From: Schizochytrium sp. TIO01
Lineage: Eukaryota > Sar > Bigyra > Thraustochytrida > Thraustochytriidae
Assembly: GCA_004764695.1 (NCBI GenBank)
Contig: SMSO01000033.1
Coordinates: forward strand, 77,001 to 141,000
Reading direction: 5' to 3'
DNA length: 64,000 nucleotides
In this document: positions 20,311 through 30,526 of the stretch, in pieces
Position numbering within the stretch: position 1 is the stretch's first letter
How the letters are laid out: the number at the start of each line of letters is the position of its first letter
The notes under the pieces: model-generated
Databases searched by the model: none
The model's input: the letters and a program-made list of their open reading frames with translations, nothing else
Told to the model about the DNA's origin: nothing
Translations under genes and position numbers: made by a program

Positions 20311-21464
20311 GCTCGTGCCGTCGAAGTATCTTCAAATGGGACAGCACCTCTTTACTTGAATCAATTTCCAACTAAAGATAAATAAATGAATGCAAAGAGC
20401 TAAGAAGCTTACAGTCGACTTAAAAAGTATCGCGCTGTCGTGTGCAGGCTCGTGCTCTCTTTGGCGCTCTCTCGCCATGAAGATTTTCCTCACGAATCCC
20501 ATAAGAGGCCTAGTGGTACCTAGCCGAGAGGATAAAACGCCACGTTAAAAAAAAGCTTTCCTGTGAAACCCACTGAAGTCGTAATTGTGGCTGGTTCTTT
20601 TCCATAGCTAGAGCTCAACTTCCTCAGTTCATGTTTCCCGGACCGTATCATCTTGCCGTCTAGAAGGAAGGTACGCACGCTTCTTCGTTTACAACTCGAG
20701 CTGCTGGCTCAGGCTTTCGCGGAGTTGGCTTAGTTTTCTTAAAATCTGCAAGTCTAGTGCTGCGTTCGAACGACTGGAACAAGCAAGCCCTCCTCCTGTT
20801 CTACCCACGGACAGCTGGAACAGCACAGAGTCCATAGTGCCTACCTCGCAGTGTACAATTAGTTATTAGTTCTTGGCCAGAAGAAGAAGGTACCTCCAAA
20901 TCTAAGTAGTGCCACGGCGACCTCACAGAAAAATAAATTAAATAAGCAAATAAGCAAGCAAACAAATGCCAATCAGTCAACTCCATCAATTAAAACCGAT
21001 CAATTCTAATCAATCAGTCAATCAATCAATCAATCCAATGAGAGAATAAACAGTCGAAGGCACGCAAGCGAAAAGAAAGCAAGCGCTGGACTAATTGACT
21101 TCGTAAGCAAGCAATGATGCGGTTGCGGGAAGAAATGCGCGAGAGGGAGTCTCCGTGGCCTCAAGAATCTCGGGTCTCTAGGTAATATATGAATGAGATG
21201 CTCACTTGCCTCTGCTTTCTTCGTGGCGCTGAGGTACATGTTGGCGCTGTCTGGGTTCGACTTGCGTGAACGATCAATTGCATCATAAAGGTTTCAAGAG
21301 TCCTGCTTGTTTTCTCAAGATGCAAAGTTGTTGACGAGGTGCCTCATTTCGGGACACGAGGGCGACTTCGAGTGTATAACTCACTCTCTCAAGTTCTCTC
21401 TTTGAAAGAAATTCTTGTAAGCTAAAGCTGTCTTCTCTGCTACTGCTGTCTCATTTCCCGGTCT
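20311..21464. other. Spacer
   Basis: Holds short TCAATCAATCAATC-type repeats at about 20960-21040. No supported gene. Confidence 0.4.
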
Positions 21465-21815
21465 TTACGAAGAACAGAAGAGAAATCGAAGAAGGGGACG
21501 CTTCTTCTTCTCCTTGCTGCTGCTGCTGCCGCCGCCGGTGCCTTCGAAGCCGTTGCGGATGCTCAAACACTCGCTGGAGCTATCTATTTGTTATCTGCTG
21601 CTTTGCTGGTTGGTCTTCTGAAGCACTTTCCTTCACCAGGGAAGAGAAAGCGAAATGAGGCGAAGAGACGCAAATCCGCGGAGGATACTTTTACGAAGAA
21701 CCCGAAGAGGCACTCGATATCTACTAAGGCATGGCTGGCTGATGAGCTATCTAGCATGCATCAATTGAAAAAAGGAGATTACAAAAGGAGAATAGCCAGT
21801 GATCCAAACAAATGA
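21465..21815 (+). CDS. Open frame with signal-like hydrophobic stretch and basic tail
   Basis: An ATG-less frame, open from about 21430, reads TLLLLLAAAAAAAGAFEAVA, a second hydrophobic stretch (AGAIYLLSAALLVGLLKHF), then a strongly basic tail (GKRKRNEAKRRKSAED...) ending in TGA at 21813-21815. Part of the hydrophobic run is CTT/GCT trinucleotide repeat. A possible acceptor (CTTTACGAAGAACAG, about 21474) would supply the missing 5' exon. Its stop codon overlaps the ATG of the next frame as ATGA. Confidence 0.3.
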   Translation, partial: LRRTEEKSKKGTLLLLLAAAAAAAGAFEAVADAQTLAGAIYLLSAALLVGLLKHFPSPGKRKRNEAKRRKSAEDTFTKNPKRHSISTKAWLADELSSMHQLKKGDYKRRIASDPNK

Positions 21816-22522
21816 AAAGCGTTTTGGTTTGGTTTTGGCTTATCGTTTTCTACAAATCAGCAGTACGTACCTACTCCTGCTTGTATGCACAATGTAAAGC
21901 CCGGCCCTCTTTGAGGTCGCTTAGAGTGATTTCTTTAAAAACGGCCCGAGTGTTCAAGTTGTTTTTGCCCCATGAAACAAAACAAACCTACAAATATCTT
22001 CAAGTTAGTTCCGGGTCACAGGAGAACATGTTGAAACATGAAACAACTATGCTGATGCTTTTTGGAGATCAAGAGGGCACTTCGTCTGCTTTTTGGTTTT
22101 CTTTCATTATTTCTGTCTCCATGTTCTATCTACTGCCATCAACCGCACTTGCCTTTACTAGGACCTCGTCTACCACCTACCTTACGAAAGGCAACTCCAA
22201 GTTCAACTTCTCATGGAGAAGAACACTATTGAATGTAAGCTTAAAGGTTCAGCATTCCATTGCGGGCTCCGCGAACTTTGAAAAGTTGGAAACAACACCT
22301 CTGCAGACTGCCAGAAAGATACCGCTACTACCTATTTCTAAGCAGAAGGCGCTACCTCCCTTCCTCTTTCTACTGTCTCAACCTCAAGCTTTCTCTGCTT
22401 TTGTCTCGCAGAAACGCGCTATTCATCAACAGCATATACCGGATTACCAGGAACTATTTGTACAACACCAATCTCTTTCGACAGCTTGCTTCTTTTCGTA
22501 TCGCATAATTCGCGATTTTTAA
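21812..22522 (+). CDS. 236-aa ORF with two hydrophobic segments, unknown
   Basis: This is the longest open frame in the 18-43 kb stretch and is longer than expected by chance, starting with a true ATG (21812-21814). It has an N-terminal hydrophobic segment (SVLVWFWLIVFY), a second at about residues 93-115 (FWFSFIISVSMFYLLPSTAL) followed by AFTRTSSTTYL, and a basic, Ser-rich remainder. The LPSTALAFTR sequence resembles the ALAF cleavage motif before plastid transit peptides of algae with red secondary plastids. It sits internally here, so it would need a start at one of the Mets near residues 80-99. GT-AG pairs exist inside the frame, so the real gene may be spliced. No homology was recognised. 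Confidence 0.38.
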   Translation: MKSVLVWFWLIVFYKSAVRTYSCLYAQCKARPSLRSLRVISLKTARVFKLFLPHETKQTYKYLQVSSGSQENMLKHETTMLMLFGDQEGTSSAFWFSFIISVSMFYLLPSTALAFTRTSSTTYLTKGNSKFNFSWRRTLLNVSLKVQHSIAGSANFEKLETTPLQTARKIPLLPISKQKALPPFLFLLSQPQAFSAFVSQKRAIHQQHIPDYQELFVQHQSLSTACFFSYRIIRDF

Positions 22523-23147
22523 ATTTAAAAAAGCAAAAAGAAAGAAAGAGGTTTCTATTTAAAAAGTAAATAACGAAAAAAACAAAATGATCTATGAACA
22601 TAAATATAATAAAAGGAACCTTGGCCCTTTTACTGCATCGCTCATTCTGTGAATAGCTTGGAGGCTCTTCGTCTGTCCCTCGGGAGAGCATATCCAGGTG
22701 TATTTGCATTTCACTCACTGCCTCGACACTGCTTGCTATACAGAGTAAGCTGTCTATCAGATTTGCTCTTTAAATGTAAATTGCAATTACCAAATGAGGC
22801 TTTGTTTCCCGGTTAGTCGACCAACATCGATGATATGAATGCATATTGACCACCACATGAAACATCGATATCATCCCTCAGGACTGAACTGCAATACATG
22901 ATTCCTACGCCATAATTCTATTATAAAAAGTACATAAACCAAGAGCAGCTTAAGGCTCACTCCTCGAGAGTTAGTTTTACAGAGAAAGGTGTTCTGTCGA
23001 AGCATTGTTTACTTGGACGGCCAGACTGGTCTTTCTTAATATCGGTCCCTGCCCCTTTCTTCAAGGTCGATTAAGCCTGTTCCTAATCAATGCGTTGAAT
23101 CTATCCATCGCAGCATACCTAGGAAGGCGCCTCGCCTCAGCCGGCTC
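22523..23147. other. Spacer leading into a dispersed-repeat copy
   Basis: AT-rich at 22510-22610. From about 23030 the + frame KPVPNQCVESIHRSIPRKA... ends at the TGA (23148-23150) where the dispersed repeat starts. No independent gene supported. Confidence 0.3.
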
Positions 23148-23222
23148 TGAGTGATTGTTTTGGCTTGAGTTTTTGCCCAACTTGCAAGAAGATTTTTTTA
23201 GCTTGTTGCCTCTGACTCTCCA
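23148..23222 (+). repeat. Dispersed repeat copy A (partner at 51337-51405)
   Basis: Begins TGAGTGATTGTTTTGGCTTG and continues AGTTTTTGCCCAAC..., matching the 51.3-kb copy over about 70 bp with small gaps. In both copies a reading frame ends at the leading TGA, so this may be the 3' end of an old element gene. Confidence 0.6.
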
Positions 23223-23250
23223 GCCGGACCATGATGGTTTTATTCTGCAC

Positions 23251-23363
23251 CTTGTATAAAGATTACTATTTATAAAGACTACCTTCTATAAAGATTACTA
23301 TTTATAAAGACTACCTTTTATAAAGATTACCTTTTATAAAGATTACCTTTTACAAAGATTAGA
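23251..23363. repeat. 16-bp minisatellite, 7 copies
   Basis: Unit CCTTTTATAAAGATTA with variants (CTATTTATAAAGACTA, CCTTTTACAAAGATTA). Two alternating variants at the left and a homogeneous run at the right suggest stepwise duplication. Confidence 0.9.
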
Positions 23364-24382
23364 AGCGTGACAGCTTAAAGGACCCAACTAGCACGGTATC
23401 TGACTTTTTCTCGCTTGCTGACAAGAGTGATGGCATATGTCGCCAACACGAGGCCTCAACGCGAGGCCAGTGCCGGTTGTTCGTTCATTCATTCTCTCAC
23501 TCGCTCATTGCATCAATCGTTCAATCAATCATCATTCCGAGGGACCACGCCAGTTAGTTATCAATCAACATCCATCATCGTCATTGTTATCGTCATTATC
23601 GTCATTATCGTCGTAGTCAGGCCGCCACACTAGGGCTTACAAATGCGCGCGGAGTGCTACGGAGATACCTATCTGGAGCCTAGTGAATGGATGCCGGAGT
23701 CAGCGCCAATGCCGAGGGCCGCTAGCTAGCTAGCTAGCTAGTTCGCTCACTCGCTCGCTCGCTCGTCCGTCCTCTTGACAATGGTTCTTCCCCGTCACTC
23801 GCTGGGATGGTCAGCAGCAGGATTTCTGGGGAGTCTTACTGTCTGCGTGGCCCAATTTGTCAGAGTTCCCTGCTGGGCTGGAGACCTGCATTTGGAGACA
23901 GACATGAAATCCGCGAATGAAGAACTCAGGTTCATACCTAGTGGCTACTTATTAGAGTTATGCGCACACAATCATTTGCTGCGTTCTCATCAGCGCTGAT
24001 TGTGTAGCGAGAAGACGGCTCTGCGCATGGCATGGCTTCCCGGTTTTGCCCGCCGGGATTTATCTTGATCGAGCGAGTTTAGTTTCATTTGCAAGTGGAT
24101 GAATTTGCAGATGAATTGCAATCGAAATGCCACCTTTTCCGCGGTTAGGATCGTTATAAAAGCAAAGCAACGAACGGTCCTCAGTACGGAGAAGCGAGGC
24201 GTCCAGTTCTGTTGGTGATAGATGCAATAAGATCCTATTATTTCATTCCTGAATTGCAACAAAAATTTATACTATAACATAAAACCGATGTATGTGAGCC
24301 GATTATCCGTAATCTATGTCAATCTACTGCGAGTTTGCTCTGATCATGTCTTGTTCAAGGAACAGAATTCTTAGGACATTAT
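23364..24382. other. Spacer with simple repeats
   Basis: Contains TCATT/CGTCATTATCGTCATT repeats (about 23490-23615) and a (GCTA)n run at 23720-23745. Frames at 23775-23999 (+) and 23990-24262 (-) are unsupported. Confidence 0.35.
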
Positions 24383-24763
24383 TCAATTTTCTTGCGGTTC
24401 TTGAACATCGTTGACTCCAGTTGAATATCCAAGTATGCTGCAGGCTGAGAAGCTTGTAGTTTTAGGAGTGTGCCAATTCACGAAGAACCAAATGACCCGA
24501 ACTGCGAACTGCAAAACAGGCGCTCGCTTTCGCAGTTCAACTATTCGTTTCATTCTTTCCTCGCAGGTGTTACAATTCGACGAGCAGTCGGTACAAGTGA
24601 CGAAGCTCTGTGGCTGGCAGCAGCACATATACATGGAAAGAAATAGTACGCAGCTACGTTCAAACTCGTAGTTTTTGCCCTCAATAACTGCTTCTCGGCG
24701 AAAGTCGATACCATAGATTATAGTAGAAGCGAGGCGCCAGGAAACATAAACAAGGCGCACCAT
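24383..24763 (-). CDS. Candidate Cys-rich ORF, unknown
   Basis: From ATG 24761-24763 the frame encodes MVRLVYVSWRLASTIIYGID..., then a Cys-rich segment CCCQPQSFVTCTDCSSNCNT and an ERMKRIVELRKRA helix, with stop at 24383. The C-x2-C-x3-C-x2-C spacing could bind zinc, but no family was recognised. The length (126 codons) is within chance expectation for the window. Confidence 0.25.
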   Translation of the reverse strand: MVRLVYVSWRLASTIIYGIDFRREAVIEGKNYEFERSCVLFLSMYMCCCQPQSFVTCTDCSSNCNTCEERMKRIVELRKRAPVLQFAVRVIWFFVNWHTPKTTSFSACSILGYSTGVNDVQEPQEN

Positions 24764-24892
24764 GATCAAAGGAGCAACACTTGGTGTTCAGCTGCTGCAT
24801 TTTCACTCATTCCATGAAGTAAGTAAGGTTACTTGCACATTCAATTTGTTCAATTTTGATGCCAGAATTTTTAAAATTATTTTTTAATTAAA

Positions 24893-24900
24893 AGAAGAAG

Positions 24901-24930
<30 letters not shown>
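24893..24930. repeat. (GAA)n microsatellite
   Basis: About 12 GAA units within AT-rich DNA. Confidence 0.95.
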
Positions 24931-24931
<1 letters not shown>

Positions 24932-27900
24932 TAGTTTTAATTATTCGACTTTTAATTTTAACATTTAAACAAAAAATATTGTTATTATTAAATATTAATA
25001 AATGGAAATAGTAGTAATAGTAATGAAAATAATACCTTGATCGGCATGAATATTTATTTATTTACTTACTTATTATAATAGTTCTCTTAAGCCGCGACCT
25101 TCATGCTCGACAACAAATGAAATGCTCCATTCAACTGCTCAACTTCCCCTTCACAGCGAAGACTACCTACCTCCCTCGTTTACTCATCATCCAGTCAGAA
25201 CTACCTCGTGAAAAAAGAAAAACTAGGGAGGCGGTGGGTCAGAACTTCCTGTGCGTGGATGTGATTGACGGTGGATACTGCCACTAGCTGCCAAATCTGG
25301 CTCGTAGGAGCCGCTACTGAGCTGCTAGGAGGAAAGCAGGCCAAGCCGGAGCTCTTAGTCCCTACCTACATGGGTACCTATGCTTACTGATGAAGCGTAC
25401 TTGTGAAAGAAAGAAGCTGAGGAAACCCGTACGTATATCGTACGTATTAAAAATATTATTTCCAATATCGTGGAAGAATTCATCCCGAAATAAACTCGAA
25501 GCGGAAGACACTCCCGCGGACATTCGCAATAACAACTACTCCACAGGCTCCTCCTCATGCCTCATCGCAAGCAAGCCTCTTTCCTCGAGCCCATCGGCCA
25601 AAGGCAGGCAGCAGCAAAGCATTTCATGGCGGCTTCGTCGAGCTCTTCTCTGGCAAGCTTAGCTCGCTGAGAGTCGGTAGGCCTCTGCTACTACCACTTA
25701 CACCAGCTCAGCAGTAACTATAACTAGTGGGTGAGAAGCTAGTTCTCGTAAAGTTGAACAAAAACAACGAAGATGCTCTTGCTTCATCAATTATGAAAAG
25801 CAAGCCTACGGTATACTACCACGGTGGTCAGAAATTAGAATGAAAAAGAGGAAAAAGCCATATTTTAATTGAGGTCCTAAGTCAAATGCCAATTGATGAC
25901 TGACTGACTGAGCGACTGACTTGGGGTCATTCCGCCACGCACGGCGATGCACAATCCTCGCGATTCATGGTCACAGGGTCCCATGGATGATGGATGGATG
26001 GATGACTGGGTTTTCGTGAACGCATGCGAGAGAGGTGGTTCAGGCAAGCCAGCCGTAGTCGAGCCGAGACACACGGCTCAGAAGAGAACGAGGAGGGCTT
26101 TTCTCTTCCGGGCCACGAACTCCTGTCCTGTTTCTATTCGATTTCCTCCGCTGTGACCGGAAACGAGACCTTTTCCCCCATGCATCTCATACTATGCATG
26201 CATGCCTGAAATTAATATATAGAGAGATAATAGAATACTAGCAAAATCAAATCAAATCAAATCAAAATAATCGAAAAAGTCTGTGCGTCTGTCTGTGTGA
26301 AGGTCAGCGCTGTTGCTCATTCAAGATGCATGAAATGTTGTGCATGGCAGAGGCAGCGGCGCTTACCCACTATAAGGGAGCAGCGGATAAGCCTTCTTGC
26401 GCCGCGTTTTATTTCGTGGGGGGTGAAGATTGGCCGATTTCGATTCTTGTTTGCATCGCGTTGATTCTATTTGTTTAGAAGGTTGAGTTTTCTTTTCTCT
26501 TTCATTTTATTTATTTTTATTTGTATATATATATTTTTCCCTTCCTGCCTCGCCTAATGGTAAACACTAGATACCGCTAATCCTGGGTGGCTTTGGTGGC
26601 TCAGCGCATCTTGCGCCGAACTACCTCTCGGAACCCCGTTCTCGGCTACGCGTCATCGCTCACCGTTCTTTTCGCGCTTTTCCCCTTTCTCATTTTCTTC
26701 CTTTTATTTTCTGTACCTCGGCACCTCCTCCTTTTCGACGTTTTTAGATTGAGGCAGCTGCTTCTTCTCTGCGTGCGTGTATTTTTATCTAGATAGGTCG
26801 GACCCTACTGCATTGGACAGATCATCAAAGTAGAGGTAAAGGCAATGGTCGTTTGGCTGGGTGGTTTAAGTTCGACGTTATTCATGTTTTATGTTTATTT
26901 TACCTACTCACTCGTTTCTTTTAAAAACTTAATTGAAAAGAAATTAAAAATACCACTCATTAAAATGGATAAAGTGCTTTATTCATTTTAACAAAAATTT
27001 AAAATATTTAGAAAAGAAAAGAAAAGAAGCTGGATATAAAAAAATCACATGCGATTTATCTCATCTGCAAGTACAAACTGATGAAATGTTTTGTTTTGTT
27101 TGATTTTGTTTTAAATATAGTAAAGTGTAATCATTTAGCGCGCATTTAGTGTTTCTTTCTCAGACAGAGCTTTTATAACTCTCTGACTTTAACTCAAAAG
27201 GGTCGCATAATCTGCTGCCATTCGTCCTCTTCATCACGTTTGTTTCGCTACTATGCGTAGCCAGAGCTCCTAATTAGCTGTTTGAACTCTGTTTCTACAT
27301 CTTTTTTTTTTTTCTTCTTCACGAATGCCAATTTGCGGGAGCGACTCATCGGATCTAGAGGCGCGTCGATGGTGAAGGTAGTCACTCTTCAAAAGGTGTG
27401 TACGCTTGGGCTAATTAGCTTGAAAACCTCGTATCTCGATTTCTAACAGAGGTCCTGAGCAAGTTCTTCAAACTCGATCACTTGGTAAACTTTCTGTAAC
27501 TCCAAATTAGCGCGAGCGCATTTACACATAAAATTGCCATTCTCTTGATTTCTTTCTGATATTTTCAACAGACGCGCATCTTCCTCAGTTTCAACAGAGG
27601 TGACGACTGGCTGTAAAAAGAGCGCCCTTGAATTCGTTCTTCAGGGCTGTCAAGGACCAGTTTCTCTCGCATGAACGAGCCTCACTCGATTTCATGATGC
27701 TTTCTTTCTTTGTCTATCCGCCTGTCTGCCTGTCATTAGCAATGGTCGCATTTATTTTTCAGAATGCGCAGCGTCTACATCGCCTCCTCTGAGTTTAAGT
27801 CTTCACGATATCATCTATGATTCATATTGGATCAAGCCATCTCCCTCATGATAGTATGTATTCTGCTTACGCGTTAACGGAAGCTGCGCCAATCGGCACT

Positions 27901-29360
27901 GACTAAGCAAGCCATTAATAAGTTGCCTTGGTGGCTAGTAGGTATTAGGTACCTACTACTGCTGGAAAGCCATACCTAGAAAGCCAACTGAGAACTTGGA
28001 GGAGGAGTGATTGGTCTTCGTTCATCTCTGTCCCTCTTTGGATAGGCAACAAGAAGCACACATTCGAAGTCAAGAAAAGGCACTTGGATGATTTGAGACG
28101 AAAGGCGTTGATTAAGTTCGCCTGAAGGCTCCGCACTCACTCATTGCGGAGGATATTCGTTCGATCATTCGATCGTTTGTGAAAGCCATTGAGGTGCTTA
28201 CTCTCTCTCTCTCTATATATATATATATCTTTCTTTTGAAGCTGGGTCTGATGCCACTCTTTTCAAATTTGAAATTCTCTAGAGAGCATCTGAGAAAAAG
28301 CTTTCAAAGACTTCATGTACCTACAATCACAATTCCAACATCGGGATATAATTAGCGCCTATGACGCACGCAGGCATCACTCATACAAGTCTCTAGCTAG
28401 AGGTACGCGAAAATGTTTCTTTCATTTCGTTCCCAGTCATCCAAGTTTTTATTCTTACTTTCCTTTTTTTATTTCAAATAAGTAAAAGTTTGAAGAAAAC
28501 AGAAGAAAAAAACTTCCCATCATGCCTGACAGTGTAATTGAACAAAAAGATGAAAATAAACTCAGGAAGGCCTCTCTCTACATGTCATTTGAAAATAAAT
28601 AAATGGTAAATAAATTAGGGATGAGTGAATGAACAAAGGAAGGCGAATTCATTTATCTAGCGAGAAAGCAGCGACGTATATGCCCGAGCTCGCGTCTTTC
28701 CTGTCTGCATGTAAAAAAGTGCGCTATCAATGGCAGTGAGCAAAGAACAGGGTCCAGCACCATCATTATCATGTATGCGAGAGGCGCTTTGGAAAATCGA
28801 TCAATCAGTTGGGAGGAATGACTTGTTCATTTCACTTTGACGAAAGAATGAAAGAATGAAAGGAGGTTCCACTGCTTCTTCTCTCTTAACTTGAGCAGAA
28901 AACCATCGAAGCTCTTCTTCGCTTTGCATTCAGCCGTTCTTCTTTCGCCACCAACACTTCTCTCAACGACGCCAGAGAGAAGATGCTGTTCTGCAAAGCA
29001 GGGAAAACAACATCATCAGCAACAACAACTGACTGCAAACAATGAATATGACCTCCACCGAATCTCCTCCATCTCCCTGAACAGCAGAACGAAAGGAGCG
29101 CTTTCGACACAGGGCTAAATGACTCGCTGCAAGAGGCCAGAAGAGCGAACCTCAGCAGCAGCTTCTCCGCAGTCGAGGCCACTGCACTGGCCACATGGAT
29201 ACCTATCTCTCCCAAACAAATTCCCACGCTGCTCAACATGACCTCCTCATCATCGTTGCGAACGACGCTTTTATTTGAGAAGCGGACTTTGTTGTTGTCT
29301 ATTCATTCATTTATTTATCCACCTGTTTGGTGTTCTTGCCGCCAATTGGCTCACCATTCA
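24931..29360. other. Long stretch without a supported gene
   Basis: Mixed spacer: AT-rich blocks (24931-25080, 26480-26540, 26880-27120, 28430-28620), (AATCAAATC)n at about 26240-26265, dinucleotide CT/TA at 28200-28228, and scattered short frames (25390-25662 +, 25947-26156 +, 28886-29239 -) with no motif. The TAGGTACCTA palindrome occurs at 27941-27952. Confidence 0.35.
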
Positions 29361-29690
29361 TTCATTCTCATTCATTCATTTTCACTCATTCTCATTCATT
29401 TTCATTCATTTTCATTCATTTTCATTCATTCGAATTCATTCTAATTCATTCTGATTCATTCGAATTCATTCGAATTCATTCATTTTCATTCATTTTCATT
29501 CATTCTAATTCATTCTGATTCATTCGAATTCATTCATTTTCATTCGAATTCATTCATTTTCATTCATTTTCATTCATTTTCATTCATTCTAATTCATTCT
29601 GATTCATTCGAATTCATTCTGATTCATTCGAATTCATTCTGATTCATTCATTCATTAACATATTCATCCATTAACATTCATTCATTTTCC
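29361..29690. repeat. ATTCATTC-based compound satellite
   Basis: About 330 bp of 10-bp units (CATTCATTTT, CATTCATTCG, CATTCTAATT, CATTCTGATT, CATTCGAATT). These are derivatives of an ATTC microsatellite arranged in higher-order blocks. Confidence 0.93.
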
Positions 29691-29909
29691 GCTGATACCT
29701 TTGCGCAGCTGGATCGATTTGAAGCTTCTTTCTTCTTCTGCCCAACCTCCCTCGTTTGAAGACCTCGCAGCTTCGGTGCGAATGGGCCTTGCATCCATAA
29801 TTCTTCTCTCGCTCAACTCTCCGCATTCCTCACCCGTCAATTCGTCCGTTCTCGCTGTCTCCAATTGCGCTACCTGGGACCTCCTTGGATCGGCCCCCTT
29901 TCGCTGTCT

Positions 29910-29942
29910 TCTTCTTCTTCTTCTTCTTCTTCTTCTTCTTCA
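29910..29942. repeat. (CTT)n microsatellite
   Basis: About 11 CTT units. Reading frames through it give poly-Leu/Ser/Phe. Confidence 0.95.
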
Positions 29943-30453
29943 ATTCCAACCATCTCAGTCACCGCTGCGCCACCAATGCCGTCAATGCCCAAGCAGCCTC
30001 TACACAGACAAACCGTCAAACAGCGAAGTCTCAACGGGCGGAGGCGGAAACTTGGTCTTTCCTCGCGGTCTCCGCGGTGTTGTGTTGTGTTGTGTTGTGT
30101 TGCGTCGATCGGCTCGACTTGGATGGCGAGTTGGATGGAGCAAGACGAGGATCCTGAGCGCTGAGCGAGTGACGCTTCGATTTGGATTTGACCGTTGATT
30201 ATTGATTGGTTTACGGGTCAGTTAGTTCACCAATGGATGGATTGTTGAACAACAATTAATTAAACTCTCGCAGTGCGTGCGTGCGTAATGCTCCACGGCA
30301 CATTCGGCTTGTCGGCCCACCCGTGTGCTGCACGTTGTGGCCGCTGCGTCGCACGTTTCCGCGGAGAGCGTGGGCTGCAGACTGATTGCCAAGTTCAACG
30401 ACGAGCGCTTTGACCCGTTGATTCGAAGCAGACGCGGAGACAGACGTGAAAGA

Positions 30454-30526
30454 ACTCATGAATTCATTCAAGAATAACTCATGAATTCATTCTTGAATTC
30501 ATTCTTGAATGAATTCATGAATGAGT
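30454..30526. repeat. Imperfect inverted repeat
   Basis: Left arm ACTCATGAATTCATTCAAGA(AT) at 30454-30475 pairs with the right arm 30501-30526 (ATTCTTGAATGAATTC ... GAGT), apart from a 4-base insertion. The loop is about 25 nt and contains another copy of the unit. It could extrude as a cruciform, or be an element end or simply shuffled GAATTCATT satellite DNA. Confidence 0.65.

Noticed and set aside
29361-29690. CRISPR-like array
   Set aside because: The units are 10-bp satellite variants with no unique spacers.
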